Assembly (NCBI GenBank): GCA_937921035.1
Contig: CALEUL010000023.1
Span: 1 to 64,000 of the forward strand
DNA length: 64,000 bases
DNA from: an uncultured Porphyromonadaceae bacterium
Lineage (GTDB): Bacteria; Bacteroidota; Bacteroidia; Bacteroidales; Muribaculaceae
Reading direction: 5' to 3'
Shown: positions 44,001 through 53,426 of the stretch, in pieces
How the letters are laid out: each line of letters begins with the position of its first letter
Numbering within the stretch: the first letter of the stretch is position 1
The notes under the pieces: generated by a model
The model's input: the letters and a program-made list of their open reading frames with translations, nothing else
Databases searched by the model: none
Told to the model about the DNA's origin: nothing
Made by a program: the position numbers and the translations under genes

Positions 44001-44744
44001 TCAGCACTCAGGCGGACAATAGTGATGTGCGTGTGTGCATTCCCGCAGGGTGTGATCAACAATGATATGGCGGTTTGCCATAGCTCCAATTTGGTCCATC
44101 TGGTGGCTTACGAGCAGAATTGTGGCTTTGCAGGACAGTTCGTGAATTATATCGTACAACTTCGATTCAAAGTTTAAGTCAATATAACTAAGCGGCTCAT
44201 CAAGAATGATTACCGGCGGTTCGGAAACTATCGCTCTGCCGAATAGCGTACGCTGAAGCTGTCCGCCGGAAAGGCGTCCTATCGGGCGGTCGGCAAGTTC
44301 CTTCAATGCTGTCAGGCGTAGGGCGCGTTCAATCAGTTCCTCTTTGTGCGTTTTGTCGCATCCCTTGAGTGCGAGCAGCCCGGATGCTATCACCTGTCTT
44401 ACCGTAATGGGAAAATGGGAATCCACCGAATTCTTCTGCGGCAGATACCCCGGTACCGGGAGCGATGATACCGGCTTGCGGTTTTCGTCGTAATAAATCA
44501 CTTTGCCGGCAGTGGGTTGTATAAGGCCGAGAATCATACGGAGCAGAGTGGTCTTGCCTCCGCCGTTGGGCCCCGTTATGGCTACAAAATCGCCTCGGTC
44601 CACCGTCATGTTGATGTCGGACAGGATATGGCGGTCGTCGCGTATAAACTCGATGTTCTGCAGCTGTATAAGCGGCTGTCCGGGATTACCCGAGCATGCT
44701 GAGCAACGGCACGGTTCACTGTGGCCTGGCAATTTCATCGGCAA
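44001..44744 (-). CDS. Zinc/manganese-type ABC transporter ATP-binding protein (ZnuC-like)
   Basis: The 247-residue ATPase has Walker A GPNGGGKTTLL, the signature LSGGQLQR and Walker B VIILDEPLSYID. Unusual cysteine/histidine clusters stand at both ends: CRCSACSG near residue 12 and ECTHAHHYCPPEC at the C-terminus, suggesting metal binding. It overlaps the binding-protein gene by 29 nt. No permease gene is beside it. Confidence 0.88.
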   Translation of the reverse strand: MPMKLPGHSEPCRCSACSGNPGQPLIQLQNIEFIRDDRHILSDINMTVDRGDFVAITGPNGGGKTTLLRMILGLIQPTAGKVIYYDENRKPVSSLPVPGYLPQKNSVDSHFPITVRQVIASGLLALKGCDKTHKEELIERALRLTALKELADRPIGRLSGGQLQRTLFGRAIVSEPPVIILDEPLSYIDLNFESKLYDIIHELSCKATILLVSHQMDQIGAMANRHIIVDHTLRECTHAHHYCPPEC

Positions 44745-45588
44745 TAATGTTTATTTGTTCTTCCCAGTCGTAGGCAAGCGGGTCTATTACCACAAAACGA
44801 GAGCCTATCGCATTGTTGATGGCCTCGGCCTGGCGCGAATCGTATTCTTTCTGGAAGAAAAAAACGCGTATGCTGTCGGCGACGGCGAGGTCTATGGCTT
44901 CGCGCAACCCTTTGGCGGATAAATCTTTTCCCTCCATTCCCAGCGACAGTTGCCTTAGGCCGTAGTCGCGCGCGAAATAACTCAACGACGGGTGCCATAC
45001 GGCAAAGGATGAGTATCGGGAGCCATCGAGACGTTGCCGTATGCTGGTGTCGAGAGAATCGAGGTGCTGCACATATGCGTTGTACCGCAGGGTATGCTCC
45101 GATGCTCCTGCGGTGTCTATACGCTCCACGGCATCGCGCATATTCGCAGCCATGATCCGCATATTGCCTATGCTGCTCCAGTAATGCGGGTCGGCCTCGT
45201 CGTGATGGTCGTGGACGCCGGATTCATGATTATGATGCGCATGGGTGCCGTACAGTAGCTGGATACCCTCGCTTGCATTTACATATTTGTCTTTAGATGC
45301 CTGCTGTAATTTTTCCTCGAATGGCAGTACGCCAGTGCCGAAATACATTACTGCCCGGTCCAGCTTCATGCGGTCGGCTGCGGACGGATCGAATGTCTCG
45401 GGGTCGGTGCCGTTGGCAAGCAATGCCTCCACCGTATACCGGTCGCCAACAATCTGCTCCAGCACCTTGCGCTGTGGTTCGATGCTTACCAGCAGAAGAT
45501 TCTTGTCATCTGTTTTTCGGGAGCATGCCGACGATACTAAAAGCAAGCCTCCGAAAATATATGACAGCGACCTACGCATGTGCTGCAT
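44716..45588 (-). CDS. Zinc ABC transporter substrate-binding lipoprotein (ZnuA-like)
   Basis: The 290-residue protein has a lipoprotein signal (LLLVSSACS) and the ZnuA/TroA fold: GTDPETFDPSA for the first histidine-like site, and a His-rich loop YGTHAHHNHESGVHDHHDEADPHYW. VWHPSLSYFARDYGL gives a further metal ligand. It captures Zn2+ or Mn2+ in the periplasm. Its start overlaps the end of the NfnL-type gene by 17 nt. Confidence 0.9.
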   Translation of the reverse strand: MQHMRRSLSYIFGGLLLVSSACSRKTDDKNLLLVSIEPQRKVLEQIVGDRYTVEALLANGTDPETFDPSAADRMKLDRAVMYFGTGVLPFEEKLQQASKDKYVNASEGIQLLYGTHAHHNHESGVHDHHDEADPHYWSSIGNMRIMAANMRDAVERIDTAGASEHTLRYNAYVQHLDSLDTSIRQRLDGSRYSSFAVWHPSLSYFARDYGLRQLSLGMEGKDLSAKGLREAIDLAVADSIRVFFFQKEYDSRQAEAINNAIGSRFVVIDPLAYDWEEQINIIADEIARPQ

Positions 45589-47044
45589 CGGCTAAAAGTT
45601 TATTCGCCATTTCGCGAGCCGCCTTGCGGCCGTCGCTCATGGCGAGAATTACTGTAGCGCCACCGCGCACAATATCGCCGCCGGCAAAAACTGTAGGTAT
45701 CGACGACTGCAGATGATCGTCTACGGCAATAGTTCCACGGCCGGTAACCTCGAGACCGTCGATATTGTCGGGGATAATGGGGTTGGGCGATACACCGATG
45801 CTCACAATGGCAAGATCTATAGGTATTTCGTCGATGGCTCCGGGTATCGGCTGCGGACTGCGGCGTCCGGATGCGTCGGGTTCGCCGAGTTCCATGCGCT
45901 GCACGCGCACAGCACGAACCCTGCCGCGCTCGTCAGCAAGATATTCCACAGGATTTGCGAGGGTAATAAATTCAACGCCTTCTTCTTTGGCATGGTGTAC
46001 TTCCTCTACGCGGGCCGGCATCTCGGCTTCGCTGCGGCGATATATAATCATGGCTTTTTCCGCACCCATGCGTCGTGCTGTTCGCACGCTGTCCATTGCG
46101 GTGTTGCCGCCGCCGATAACAGCCACGCGCTTGCCGGAGGGAGCCGGGGTGTCGTGGCTGGGGCGGCCCGCACCCATCAGATTGATACGGGTAAGATATT
46201 CGTTGCTGGACAATATGCCTATGTAGTTCTCGCCAGGAATGTTCATGAAACGTGGAAGTCCGGCGCCGGAAGCAACGAAAATACCTTTAAAGCCTTTGTC
46301 GAGAAGTTGAGTGTAACTCATTGTCTTGCCAATAATTGTATTGGCGTGAAAACGGACTCCCATCGCCGATAGCGAATTCAGCTGGTCGTCGACAATAGAG
46401 TTGGGCAGTCGGAATTCGGGAATGCCGTATTTGAGTACGCCGCCAATTTCATGAAGCGCCTCGAAAACATCCACGTCAAACCCCATTTTTGCCATCTCTC
46501 CGGCAAAAGAAAGGCCTGCGGGACCGGAGCCGGCAACCGCTATGCGGATACCGTTTTTCTTGATTTCCGGTTTCTCGTTCTTGTGTGCGGCAATCTCTGC
46601 ATCGGCGGCAAAGCGCTCAAGGTAACCGATAGCCACGGGAGCTTTTTTCATCTTGTTATAGATGCAGCGGCTCTCGCATTGTTTTTCCTGCGGGCACACA
46701 CGGCCGCAGACTGCAGGCAGGGCGCTTGTGCGTCGCAGAACAGCGGCTGCTTCGGTATAGTGGCCGCGCTGGATATTCTTTATAAAATCGGGTATAGCGA
46801 TGTTTACCGGACAGCCATCAACGCAAGTAGGCGTAGGGCAATCGAGGCATCGGGTGGCTTCGAGCACAGCCTGTTCTGCACTCAGGCCGCGGTTTACTTC
46901 TTCGTTGCAGGTTATGCGGTAGTGAGGGTCGAGCGTGGGCATTACCACGCGCGGTATATTTGTGCGCTCTTTGGCCGGCATGGCATTGCGCAACTCTTCG
47001 CGCCATGCTTCGGCGCGACCTGTGTTTTCTGTTTGTTCGCCCAT
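45572..47044 (-). CDS. NADPH-dependent oxidoreductase, GltD/NfnL-like large subunit
   Basis: The 490-residue flavoprotein has an N-terminal Fe-S region (CLDCPTPTCVDGCPVNI, CGRVCPQEKQCESRC), an FAD Rossmann loop VAGSGPAGLSFAGEM and an NADPH loop VAVIGGGNTAMDSVRTARR. Next to the PyrK-like protein it forms an NfnAB-type NADH-dependent ferredoxin:NADP+ oxidoreductase, rather than glutamate synthase. It is 6 bp after the small subunit gene. Confidence 0.88.
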   Translation of the reverse strand: MGEQTENTGRAEAWREELRNAMPAKERTNIPRVVMPTLDPHYRITCNEEVNRGLSAEQAVLEATRCLDCPTPTCVDGCPVNIAIPDFIKNIQRGHYTEAAAVLRRTSALPAVCGRVCPQEKQCESRCIYNKMKKAPVAIGYLERFAADAEIAAHKNEKPEIKKNGIRIAVAGSGPAGLSFAGEMAKMGFDVDVFEALHEIGGVLKYGIPEFRLPNSIVDDQLNSLSAMGVRFHANTIIGKTMSYTQLLDKGFKGIFVASGAGLPRFMNIPGENYIGILSSNEYLTRINLMGAGRPSHDTPAPSGKRVAVIGGGNTAMDSVRTARRMGAEKAMIIYRRSEAEMPARVEEVHHAKEEGVEFITLANPVEYLADERGRVRAVRVQRMELGEPDASGRRSPQPIPGAIDEIPIDLAIVSIGVSPNPIIPDNIDGLEVTGRGTIAVDDHLQSSIPTVFAGGDIVRGGATVILAMSDGRKAAREMANKLLADAAHA

Positions 47045-47050
47045 GATTTT

Positions 47051-47845
47051 CTATTTTTGAGGGTCGTACGCTTTCATGCGCATAATCATTTCGTCGAAGT
47101 CTACCTGATGTCCGTCGAATTCGGGGCCGTCGACGCATACGAAACGTGTTTTGCCGCCCACGCTAACGCGACAGGCACCGCACATGCCCGTGCCGTCGAC
47201 CATAATGGTGTTGAGCGAGCACACTGTGGGAACATTATATTTCTTTGTAAGCAGGCACACGAATTTCATCATCACGGCGGGGCCGATGGCAACGACTTCG
47301 GCAACGCGCTCGCGGTTGATAACCTCCTCCACGCCTGCCGTAACAAGGCCCTTTTTGCCGGCGCTGCCGTCGTCGGTCATAATAATCGTTTCGTCCGACC
47401 ACTTGCGAACTTCATCTTCTAAGATGATAAGGTCTTTGTTGCGTGCGGCAAGGACACTTACAACGCGGTTGCCGGCCTGTTTCATGGCCTTGATAATAGG
47501 AAGGAGCGGGGCTACGCCAACACCGCCGCCACAGCATACCACCGTTCCGTCGCGACGTTCTATGTCGGTGGCTTTACCGAGAGGACCTACAAGGTCAGTA
47601 AGTTCTTGCCCGGCTTCGAGGGCGCATATTTTGCGGGTGGATTCGCCCACGGCCTGAACCACAAGTGTAAGCGTGCCGGCCTGGGTGTCGGCATCGGCAA
47701 TTGTCAGGGGTATGCGTTCGCCGCCTTCTCCGCAGCGAACAATGACGAAATGACCCGGTTTGCGTGCGAAAGCGACATCCGGCGCCTCCACCACAAGTTT
47801 TACCACATTCGCCGAGAAATATTCTTTACTGATTATCCTGTTCAT
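47051..47845 (-). CDS. NfnS/PyrK-like ferredoxin-NAD(P)+ reductase subunit
   Basis: The 264-residue protein has an FAD-binding barrel (KPGHFVIVRCGEGGERIPLTI), an NAD loop CCGGGVGVAPLLPIIKAM, and a late 2Fe-2S cysteine set DGTGMCGACRVSVGGKTRFVCVDGPEFDG. Such subunits pair with GltD-like partners to balance ferredoxin, NADH and NADPH. Its promoter is perfect consensus. Confidence 0.9.
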   Translation of the reverse strand: MNRIISKEYFSANVVKLVVEAPDVAFARKPGHFVIVRCGEGGERIPLTIADADTQAGTLTLVVQAVGESTRKICALEAGQELTDLVGPLGKATDIERRDGTVVCCGGGVGVAPLLPIIKAMKQAGNRVVSVLAARNKDLIILEDEVRKWSDETIIMTDDGSAGKKGLVTAGVEEVINRERVAEVVAIGPAVMMKFVCLLTKKYNVPTVCSLNTIMVDGTGMCGACRVSVGGKTRFVCVDGPEFDGHQVDFDEMIMRMKAYDPQK

Positions 47846-47866
47846 TTCTCATATATAAATATCATG

Positions 47867-47899
47867 CAAAATTAGCGAAAATTCACGATAATATACAAA
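47867..47899 (-). promoter_or_regulatory. Promoter of the Nfn operon
   Basis: On the minus strand TTTG (47899-47896) and TAATTTTG (47874-47867) are 21 bp apart, 22 bp before the ATG. Confidence 0.75.
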
Positions 47900-47968
47900 T
47901 TTATTTGGTGGCATTACAAAATAAGACAAATTCCGGCATTCCGGTGCTGCCGTTCGGTGGATTTTTGT

Positions 47969-47976
47969 TAATTTTG
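47969..47976 (+). promoter_or_regulatory. -7 element of the DUF4923 gene
   Basis: TAATTTTG matches TAnnTTTG; no clear -33 partner is seen. The ATG at 48036 is about 60 bp downstream. Confidence 0.5.
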
Positions 47977-48035
47977 CAAACAATGGAGGTATGTTACCTC
48001 TGTCGACCGATAGTAATTTTACAATCAACACATAT

Positions 48036-48692
48036 ATGAAAAAGACAATCATCTGCGCATTTGCGCTCCTTTTCCTTGGAGCGTCGTCGGCTATGGCTTT
48101 CGATTTGAAAGATCTTGCCGGAAAAGTGGCAAACGGTGGTAACTCCGAGCAGGCGGACGGCCCTACCAGTATGCTTGGCGGTTTACTAAGCAGCCTTATC
48201 GCCAATGATAATTTTAATATCGACGATCTTGTGGGAACATGGTCGTACGTTTCTCCCGCCGTTTCTTTCAAGAGTGAAAACGCATTGCAGAACATAGGGG
48301 GTGTGGCAGCTGCTGAAGTTGTGGAGGAAAAACTCGCGCCTTATTACAAGCGCCTCGGTTTTTCCAAAACTACGCTCACTGTCGACGAGGAACATAATTT
48401 CCAGATGCAGATGGGACTGCTGAAATTCTCCGGGACTGTTGAGAAGAATGAAGATAAACTGCTTGTTTTCAATTTTATGGCATTGGGCAAAAAACTTGCC
48501 GGTGTGAATGCCAATGCGACAAAGAGCGGCAATTCGCTCAATGTTACATTCGATGCCGACAAGCTTATCAAAATGCTCTCTGCCGTGTCGAATAAGTTAA
48601 ATGCAAAGACTCTGACAACAATCACCGACCTGTTGAATTCCTACGACGACATCTACATGGGTTTCACTCTTGACAAAACGTCAGGAAAGTGA
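48036..48692 (+). CDS. DUF4923 family secreted protein
   Basis: The 218-residue protein begins with a clear signal peptide (MKKTIICAFALLFLGASSAMA). The mature part has DDLVGTWSYVSPAVSFKSENA, a lipocalin-like strand, and KLAPYYKRLGFSKTTLTVD. The family is found in Bacteroidales and its function is unknown. I choose ATG 48036 over 47991 because of the signal peptide. Confidence 0.85.
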   Translation: MKKTIICAFALLFLGASSAMAFDLKDLAGKVANGGNSEQADGPTSMLGGLLSSLIANDNFNIDDLVGTWSYVSPAVSFKSENALQNIGGVAAAEVVEEKLAPYYKRLGFSKTTLTVDEEHNFQMQMGLLKFSGTVEKNEDKLLVFNFMALGKKLAGVNANATKSGNSLNVTFDADKLIKMLSAVSNKLNAKTLTTITDLLNSYDDIYMGFTLDKTSGK

Positions 48693-48705
48693 TTGCTTAG
48701 CGGAT

Positions 48706-48745
48706 AGTGGAGGGGACAGAGTAATAGTTATATTCCCTCTCCACT
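48706..48745. repeat. Inverted repeat between convergent genes
   Basis: AGTGGAGGGGA and TCCCTCTCCACT form a near-perfect stem 14 bp after DUF4923 and 10 bp before the recG stop. Neither side has a T-run, so termination is only possible. Confidence 0.55.
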
Positions 48746-48755
48746 AAAAACGTCA

Positions 48756-50861
48756 TCAACTAATCTGACTCCAGTCGGTCTTGCGGTCGAGAATGGCGGC
48801 CAGTGCGCGCGCAAAATAGTTGTTCTCGGTTGCCGAGAGCGTTGGGTCGGTGTCTAACAGTGCTTCGGCGGCATTTCGGGCCATTTGGATTATCCGGCCG
48901 TCCTGAGCGAGATTCGCTATCTTGAGATCGAACGGCAGTCCGCTTTGGGCTGTACCTTCGATGTCGCCGGGTCCTCGCATCTGCATGTCGGCCTCGGCGA
49001 TGACAAACCCGTCGGTGGTGCCTGTCATAATATCGAGGCGTTTGCGTGTATCTGCCGAAATCTTGTATTTAGACATCAGTATGCAGAAACTTTTGTCGGC
49101 GCCACGTCCAACTCGGCCGCGCAATTGATGCAACTGTGAAAGTCCGAATCGTTCGGCGTTCTCGATAATCATTGTCGTGGCATTGGGAACATTTACACCA
49201 ACTTCTATAACGGTGGTGGCCACGAGTACCTGCGCCTTGTTGGTGGCAAACAGCTCCATCTGTGCATCCTTTTCGGCAGGTTTCATTTTGCCGTGGACTA
49301 GAGCGACCTTGTAGGGCGCGAAAAAATCTACCGCTGCCTCGAAACCTTCCTCTACACTGAGCAGGTCGAGTTTCTCGTTTTCTTTTACGAGCGGATATAC
49401 GATGTACACCTGATGCCCGGCGGCAATTTGTTTTTTTGCCGCAGTCATTACGCGCATGCGTTGTTCGCCGAAACGCAGGGCGGTGGTTACAGGAGTTCGG
49501 CCAGGCGGCAGTTCGTCGATTACAGATACATCCAGATCGCCGTAAACGGTCATGGCCAATGTTCTCGGAATAGGCGTTGCCGTCATTACAAGCACGTGCG
49601 GCGGCAGCTGGCTTTTTTTCCACAGGCGTGCGCGCTGTGCCACACCGAAGCGGTGCTGTTCGTCTATTACCACCAGACCGAGCCGTCTGAATTCGACACG
49701 GTCCTCGATTACTGCATGAGTGCCAACAAGAATGTGTAATGAGCCGTCGCGCAGCTGCTCGTCTATAATCCTCCGTTCCTTGGCCTTTGTCGAGCCAGTG
49801 AGCAGCCTTATGTTCAGGCCAATTTTTGAGGCCATGCCGTTGATTGTCTCGTAGTGCTGTGCGGCCAGTATTTCCGTGGGGGCCATAAGGCACGCCTGAT
49901 AGCCGTTGTCGAGGGCGAGCAACATTGCCATAAGGGCAACGAGGGTTTTTCCAGAGCCGACATCGCCCTGTACAAGACGGTTCATCTGCTTGCCGCGTGC
50001 GATATCCGCATGAATCTCTTTTATCACACGTTTTTGTGCACCGGTCAGCTCGAAAGGCAGACACTGCTTGTAGAAATCATTGAACCACTGTCCGATATGC
50101 GGCATGGGATATCCCTGCGATGATGCCTTGCGGTTTCGTGAGCGCATAAGCATATCGGTCTGGATATAAAAAAGTTCCTCGAATTTAAGTCTTTGCCTTG
50201 CCCGTGAGAGCGTTTCGGCATCGTGGGGCATATGGATTGTCCGTATAGCCTCGTCGAGGCCCATGAGGCCTTCCCTTTTCATTATCGATGGCGGCAATGT
50301 CTCTTTCAAGGGAAATTTAAGCGTGGCGAGGAAGCCTGTAATAGCGGTGTGCAGTACGCGGCTGTCGATATTCTTTTGCCGGAGGCGTTCGGTGAGGGGA
50401 TAAACGGCGCGTACGCCGCCCATTGTTGCAAGCGACGATTCGGGATCGACTTCGGGATGTGTCATCTGTAGCGTCCCGTTGAAGCGAGATGGTTTGCCGA
50501 ACAGGATATATGTCTGTCCGGCGCGAAGGCTGTTACGTATATTGCGTATGCCTTTGAACCACACGGTTTCAATTGTGCCGCTGCCGTCGCTGAACAGTGC
50601 CACAAGGCGCATCTTGGCTCCTTCGCCAAGGACATTGAAAGAAATGAAGGCGCCTCTGAGCTGAACGTATGGAAAATCGGAATCGTCTATGCCGGACAGT
50701 TCGCGTATGCGGTATATGCGCGAGCGGTCGATGTAGCTGTTGGGAAAGTGATGAAGCAGGTCGTAGACATTGTGTATACCCAGCTCTGAGTTGAGAGCTG
50801 ATGCGCGTCCGGGACCGATTCCCTTGACGTATTTTATATCAAAACGTCTAAGCTCTAGCAT
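48756..50861 (-). CDS. recG: ATP-dependent DNA helicase RecG
   Basis: The 701-residue helicase remodels stalled replication forks. The N-terminal wedge domain contains KYVKGIGPGRASALN and HFPNSYIDR; helicase motifs are QGDVGSGKTLVALMA (Walker A), VIDEQHRFGVAQR (motif II), VMTATPIPRTLAM and QLRGRVGRG. I start at the ATG at 50859-50861 (MLELRRFD); about 100 codons upstream are the shadow of ispD. It ends the pyrB operon. Confidence 0.95.
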   Translation of the reverse strand: MLELRRFDIKYVKGIGPGRASALNSELGIHNVYDLLHHFPNSYIDRSRIYRIRELSGIDDSDFPYVQLRGAFISFNVLGEGAKMRLVALFSDGSGTIETVWFKGIRNIRNSLRAGQTYILFGKPSRFNGTLQMTHPEVDPESSLATMGGVRAVYPLTERLRQKNIDSRVLHTAITGFLATLKFPLKETLPPSIMKREGLMGLDEAIRTIHMPHDAETLSRARQRLKFEELFYIQTDMLMRSRNRKASSQGYPMPHIGQWFNDFYKQCLPFELTGAQKRVIKEIHADIARGKQMNRLVQGDVGSGKTLVALMAMLLALDNGYQACLMAPTEILAAQHYETINGMASKIGLNIRLLTGSTKAKERRIIDEQLRDGSLHILVGTHAVIEDRVEFRRLGLVVIDEQHRFGVAQRARLWKKSQLPPHVLVMTATPIPRTLAMTVYGDLDVSVIDELPPGRTPVTTALRFGEQRMRVMTAAKKQIAAGHQVYIVYPLVKENEKLDLLSVEEGFEAAVDFFAPYKVALVHGKMKPAEKDAQMELFATNKAQVLVATTVIEVGVNVPNATTMIIENAERFGLSQLHQLRGRVGRGADKSFCILMSKYKISADTRKRLDIMTGTTDGFVIAEADMQMRGPGDIEGTAQSGLPFDLKIANLAQDGRIIQMARNAAEALLDTDPTLSATENNYFARALAAILDRKTDWSQIS

Positions 50862-50872
50862 GCTCGTGCCCC

Positions 50873-51571
50873 TTACGCTTGTTCGCTCATATAAAGTTCG
50901 GCGATGCGCAGGTCGGAGGAATATGTAATCTTGATGTTGCGGGTGTCGCCTGGAATAAGGTGTACTTTCGCTCCCGCATATTTCTTTACCGCCGAGGCGT
51001 CGTCGCTCAGTGCGTCGCCCTCCGGCATGGCTTTGTATGCGGCAAGGATTGTGGATGCGCGGAAGACCTGAGGTGTCTGCACAGCTACGAACTGCGAGCG
51101 GTCGACGGCGGAAGCGTCGTCCGGCTCGTTTGTCATCAGCGAATCCGTCAGCGGTGTGCACGGGACAAGAGCCTGGATATCGGGATTGCCGAAAGCTTCC
51201 CGCAGCCTTGAAAGCATTTCCGCTTTTACAAGAGGACGGGCGCCGTCGTGGATATAGACAAGGGTGTCGGTGTTGTTTTCTTCTTCCGGAATCGCAGCCA
51301 GAGCATTACGCACGGAATCGGTGCGTGTTGTCCCTCCTGTAACAACTTTCGGACTTTCGTAGTCGAATTCATGGCACATCGTTTCCCATCGGCCGGTCTC
51401 TGTGGCGGAAAGTACAAGGATAATATCGCTTGGATCCGCAAAGTTTTTGAATGCGTCGATGGTGTGCATAAGCACAGGACGCCCTTCAAGCAGTGCGAAC
51501 TGTTTGGGAATAGCGCCGCCGAAACGGTTTCCCGTACCGGCGGCGACAATGATAATTCTGTTTTTTACCAT
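50873..51571 (-). CDS. ispD: 2-C-methyl-D-erythritol 4-phosphate cytidylyltransferase
   Basis: The 232-residue enzyme acts in the MEP isoprenoid pathway. IIVAAGTGNRFGGAIPKQF is the CTP-binding signature, and YIHDGARPLV and DDASAVKKY follow. Its start overlaps the end of glyA by 7 nt and recG follows 11 bp later. Confidence 0.95.
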   Translation of the reverse strand: MVKNRIIIVAAGTGNRFGGAIPKQFALLEGRPVLMHTIDAFKNFADPSDIILVLSATETGRWETMCHEFDYESPKVVTGGTTRTDSVRNALAAIPEEENNTDTLVYIHDGARPLVKAEMLSRLREAFGNPDIQALVPCTPLTDSLMTNEPDDASAVDRSQFVAVQTPQVFRASTILAAYKAMPEGDALSDDASAVKKYAGAKVHLIPGDTRNIKITYSSDLRIAELYMSEQA

Positions 51572-52845
51572 GCGAAGATGGGACGTTCTGCCATCATCTT
51601 GTTCACGGCTTTGCGTACGGCCTCGATGTTGGCGGCGCTTTCGGGGTTGGAAAGAACTGTGTCTATCATCTCGGCGATGATACCCATTTCCGCAGTCTTC
51701 AGTCCTCGTGTGGTAATGGCAGGAGTGCCTAGGCGGATGCCCGAAGTCTGGAACGGCGAGCGTGTATCGAACGGCACCATATTCTTGTTTGCGGTGATGT
51801 CGGCCTCTACAAGAACACGCTCTGCCACCTTACCTGTGAGATCGGGGAACTTGGTGCGGAGGTCCAGCAGGATGCAGTGGTTGTCGGTGCCTCCGGATAC
51901 AATCTTGTAACCGAGGTCTAACAGACGTCCGGCCAATTCTGCGGCGTTGTCGCGCACCTGTGTCTGGTATTCTACGAATTCGGGCTGCAGTGCTTCATGG
52001 AATGCTACAGCCTTGGCGGCGATTACATGTTCCAGAGGGCCGCCCTGCACGCCGGGGAATACGGCAGAGTCGAGTAGCTGCGACATCATCCTCGGCTGGC
52101 CCTTGGGATTTGTCTTGCCCCAGGGATTAACGAAATCTTTGCCCATAAGGATGATACCGCCGCGGGGACCGCGGAGTGTCTTGTGGGTGGTGGAGGTAAC
52201 AATGTGGGCATATTTCAGCGGATTGTCCAACAGTCCGGCGGCGATAAGACCTGCGGGATGTGCCATGTCCACCATATAAATAGCGCCTATTTCGTCGGCA
52301 ACGCGACGCATGCGTGCGTAATCCCAGTCGCGGGAATATGCGCTGGCACCGCCGATAATCAGCTTGGGACGCTCGCGGAGACAGGTTTCCTCGAAAGCGT
52401 CGTAGTCGATACGGCCTGTTTCGGCGTCGACATTATATTCAAGGGCCTGGAAAACGAGACCGGAGAAGTTTACGGGGCTTCCGTGGCTCAGGTGTCCGCC
52501 ATGACTAAGGTTAAGACCAATAAACTTGTCGCCGGGTTTGAGGCATGCCATGAAAACGGCCATATTGGCCTGTGCGCCCGAGTGAGGCTGAACGTTGGCA
52601 TATTCGGCACCGAAAATACGTTTGATTCGTTCGATAGCAAGAGATTCCACCTGGTCCACAACCTGGCAGCCGCCATAATAGCGATGTCCGGGGTAGCCTT
52701 CGGCATACTTGTTCGTCAGGCATGAGCCCATAGCTTTCATCACTTCGTCGCTTACATAGTTTTCGGAAGCGATAAGCTCGATACCGTCGGTCTGGCGTCG
52801 GTGCTCGGCGTTGATAAGATTGAAAATGTCTGTGTCCTTAACCAT
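51565..52845 (-). CDS. glyA: Serine hydroxymethyltransferase
   Basis: The 426-residue PLP enzyme interconverts serine and glycine with tetrahydrofolate. The PLP lysine is in VTSTTHKTLRGPRGG; ASENYVSDEVM and NKYAEGYPGHRYYGG are typical N-terminal motifs. It lies 23 bp after the flavin reductase gene. Confidence 0.97.
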   Translation of the reverse strand: MVKDTDIFNLINAEHRRQTDGIELIASENYVSDEVMKAMGSCLTNKYAEGYPGHRYYGGCQVVDQVESLAIERIKRIFGAEYANVQPHSGAQANMAVFMACLKPGDKFIGLNLSHGGHLSHGSPVNFSGLVFQALEYNVDAETGRIDYDAFEETCLRERPKLIIGGASAYSRDWDYARMRRVADEIGAIYMVDMAHPAGLIAAGLLDNPLKYAHIVTSTTHKTLRGPRGGIILMGKDFVNPWGKTNPKGQPRMMSQLLDSAVFPGVQGGPLEHVIAAKAVAFHEALQPEFVEYQTQVRDNAAELAGRLLDLGYKIVSGGTDNHCILLDLRTKFPDLTGKVAERVLVEADITANKNMVPFDTRSPFQTSGIRLGTPAITTRGLKTAEMGIIAEMIDTVLSNPESAANIEAVRKAVNKMMAERPIFAW

Positions 52846-52868
52846 TGTTATGTGATATTATTCTGATG

Positions 52869-53426
52869 TTATTTCTTTTTTACACTGAATCCGAATGTGC
52901 CCAGCTGATCGCCCTGCGCGTAATATGCACCGTGGCTGTAGCTCATGAGGCCGGCGCGGCGCAGGTCGAAGCGTCCGTCTGCCTCGAAGTACCTTTCATC
53001 AGCAAGAACGTTCACAACTTCGGCGATAAACATATCGTGGCTGCCCAGGGGCATTATTGTTTTAACGCGGCATTCTATTGAAATGGGCGACTCTGCCACA
53101 GCGGGACATTCCACCGCTACGCCGGGGTATGGCGTGAGGCCGGTCAGCTTCCATTTGTCATTGTCGGCGCCGCTTTTAACACCGCACAGATCCGTCGCCC
53201 GGGCCATGTCGGCTGTCGTGAGGTTCACGGTAAACTGCATGTTGGCTTTGATAAGACCATAGGAATACCGCTCGGGGCGGATTGAAACATACAGCATGGC
53301 CGGATTGGTGCATATAGTACCTGTCCATGCCACGGTGAGCATGTTCGACTTTTCGGCGTTGCCGCACGAAACAAGAACGGCGGGGGCCGGGTAGACAAGA
53401 GTGCCGGGCTTCCAGTTCTGCTTCAT
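52869..53426 (-). CDS. Flavin reductase family protein
   Basis: The 185-residue protein has the FMN-binding split barrel of the DIM6/NTAB type: PAPAVLVSCGNAEKSNMLTVAWTGT and MQFTVNLTTADMARATDLCG, with PLGSHDMFIAEV. It probably reduces flavin with NAD(P)H; the physiological partner is unknown. The start overlaps the pyrI stop by 1 nt. Confidence 0.88.
   Translation of the reverse strand: MKQNWKPGTLVYPAPAVLVSCGNAEKSNMLTVAWTGTICTNPAMLYVSIRPERYSYGLIKANMQFTVNLTTADMARATDLCGVKSGADNDKWKLTGLTPYPGVAVECPAVAESPISIECRVKTIMPLGSHDMFIAEVVNVLADERYFEADGRFDLRRAGLMSYSHGAYYAQGDQLGTFGFSVKKK

Noticed and set aside
50862..51161. N-terminal extension of recG by about 100 codons
   Set aside because: The extension overlaps ispD and has arginine-rich shadow composition; the conserved RecG start is the ATG at 50859-50861.
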